Origin: RGIG7213 sp045636245
Lineage (GTDB): Bacteria; Bacillota; Clostridia; Oscillospirales; CAG-272
Length of the DNA stretch: 6,531 nt
Direction of reading: 5' to 3'
Assembly (NCBI GenBank): GCA_045636245.1
Contig: JAZTXA010000133.1
Location: 1 to 6,531 of the forward strand
The position numbers were made by a program, and so were the translations under genes. Within the stretch, counting starts at the first letter, position 1; each line of letters opens with the position of its first letter. The notes under the pieces are model-generated. The model was not told the origin of the DNA, searched no databases, and saw only the letters and a program-made list of their open reading frames with translations. Below, one piece after another: positions 5,485 to 6,531 of the stretch.

Positions 5485-6531
5485 ATGAAACTTGGTATAG
5501 TAGGACTTCCTAACGTAGGTAAAAGTACGCTGTTCAATGCGATAACAAAGGCGGGGGCTGAATGTGCAAACTATCCTTTCTGCACGATCGAACCCAATGT
5601 GGGTGTTGTTCCTGTTCCGGATTATCGGCTTGACGTGCTTGCCGAAATGTACAATCCGCAGAAGTATACACCCGCAGTTATTGAATTTGTTGATATTGCA
5701 GGTCTTGTAAAGGGTGCATCGCACGGTGAAGGTCTCGGAAATAAATTTTTGTCGCACATAAGAGAGGTTGATGCCATCGTCCACGTTGTAAGATGCTTCG
5801 AAAACGAAAATATCATACATGTCGAAGGTGATGTTAACTCCATTCGTGACGTTGAAACGATAAATACGGAGCTTATTTTGTCCGATATGGAGATCGTACA
5901 AAAGAGAATTGATAAGGACGAAAAGCTTCTTAAAGCGGACAAGTCCATACTTCCCGAAATAGAATTTCTCAAAAAGCTTGCAACACACCTTGACGAAGGC
6001 AAAACAGCGCGTTGCATTGAAATGACAGAGGATGAAAAAGAAATAATGGCAACGCTTCCGCTTCTCTCGGCAAAACCCGTAATCTATGCGGCAAATGTTT
6101 CCGAGGATGAGGTGTCGGGTGAGCCGCTTGATAACAAAAATTACATCGCGCTCAAAGAATATGCAGAAAGTGAAAATTCGGAGATCATTCCCGTTTGCGC
6201 TTCCCTTGAATTTGAAATTGCAGCCCTTGACGACGAGGAAGCAAAAGCATTTTTGGAAGAGCTTGGAATGGGACAAAGCGGACTTGACAGACTTATCAAG
6301 GCAAGCTATAAGCTTTTGGGACTCATCAGCTTCTTAACTGCAGGACCCCAGGAAGTACGAGCGTGGACGATCAAAAACGGCACAAAAGCGCCGGGTGCCG
6401 CGGGAAAGATACATTCAGACTTTGAACGTGGATTTATAAGAGCTGAAATTGTCGGCTTTGACGATCTTGTTGCTTGCGGAAAAAATATGGCAACGGCAAG
6501 AGAAAAAGGACTTATCAGAAGTGAAGGTAAG
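5485..6531 (+). CDS. ychF: Redox-regulated/ribosome-associated ATPase YchF (OLA1 family), 3' partial
   Basis: YchF is a universally conserved Obg-family P-loop NTPase that binds ribosomes and prefers ATP to GTP. The frame is open from the ATG at 5485 to the window edge (349 codons). Family members are about 363-366 residues, so only about 15 are missing. G1 is GLPNVGKST (residues 7-15). The G3 motif DIAGLVKGASHGEGLGNKFL starts at Asp70 and carries Leu where classical GTPases have the catalytic Gln, the hydrophobic substitution known for this class. G4 is NVSE (204-207) instead of NKxD, the change linked to ATP preference. A central coiled-coil-like charged region (about 115-165) is followed by the TGS domain starting at SFLTAGPQEVRAW (from 282). 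GAGGA at 5472-5476, eight bases before the ATG, is the ribosome binding site. The gene has its own promoter. Confidence 0.97.
   Translation, partial: MKLGIVGLPNVGKSTLFNAITKAGAECANYPFCTIEPNVGVVPVPDYRLDVLAEMYNPQKYTPAVIEFVDIAGLVKGASHGEGLGNKFLSHIREVDAIVHVVRCFENENIIHVEGDVNSIRDVETINTELILSDMEIVQKRIDKDEKLLKADKSILPEIEFLKKLATHLDEGKTARCIEMTEDEKEIMATLPLLSAKPVIYAANVSEDEVSGEPLDNKNYIALKEYAESENSEIIPVCASLEFEIAALDDEEAKAFLEELGMGQSGLDRLIKASYKLLGLISFLTAGPQEVRAWTIKNGTKAPGAAGKIHSDFERGFIRAEIVGFDDLVACGKNMATAREKGLIRSEGK

Noticed and set aside
5455..6276. 273-codon open frame on the minus strand
   Set aside because: It is the shadow of ychF, whose plus-strand frame carries all P-loop and TGS motifs plus a perfect promoter. 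The antisense protein is Phe/Cys/Arg-rich and has no recognisable domain.
1..6531. CRISPR arrays, insertion sequences, tRNA or rRNA genes
   Set aside because: No regularly spaced repeats, transposase motifs, terminal inverted repeats of IS type or tRNA-like cloverleaf were seen on either strand by eye.

Overview
The window looks like a chromosomal segment of a low-GC Gram-positive bacterium, most likely a gut or rumen-type member of the Clostridia. Support comes from A/T-rich intergenic DNA, sigma-A-type promoters, G-rich Shine-Dalgarno sites, hairpin plus U-run terminators, and a T-box leader, which is typical of Firmicutes. The assignment is inferred from style; no marker fixes the genus.

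Layout, all genes on the + strand. (1) 1-2100: the 3' part of an operon with an ABC ATPase (5' end cut by the window), an ABC-2 permease and an integral-membrane ICMT/phospholipid-type methyltransferase, tightly packed and probably co-translated. (2) 2101-2540: a consensus promoter and a complete T-box riboswitch with competing antiterminator and terminator. (3) 2541-4829: one large gene whose product joins an XRE-type HTH, a cupin sensor-like domain and a full acyl-CoA synthetase of the medium/branched-chain (MACS) type, followed by a strong terminator. (4) 4895-5341: an imperfect 45-nt hairpin, a small stand-alone XRE regulator and its terminator. (5) 5342-6531: a perfect extended -10 promoter and the housekeeping ATPase/GTPase gene ychF, cut by the right edge about 15 residues before its usual end.

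The most notable part is 2191-4829. A tRNA-sensing riboswitch controls a carboxylic acid:CoA ligase rather than an aminoacyl-tRNA synthetase or an obvious amino acid biosynthesis or transport gene, and the ligase carries its own DNA-binding and ligand-binding domains. The codon whose distance to the conserved TGAG best fits the specifier position is ATC (Ile). If correct, isoleucine starvation would induce activation of a branched short-chain acid, possibly 2-methylbutyrate. Anaerobes are known to convert such acyl-CoAs to branched-chain amino acids by reductive carboxylation. The specifier and the substrate are inference; the T-box and the domain order are directly visible.
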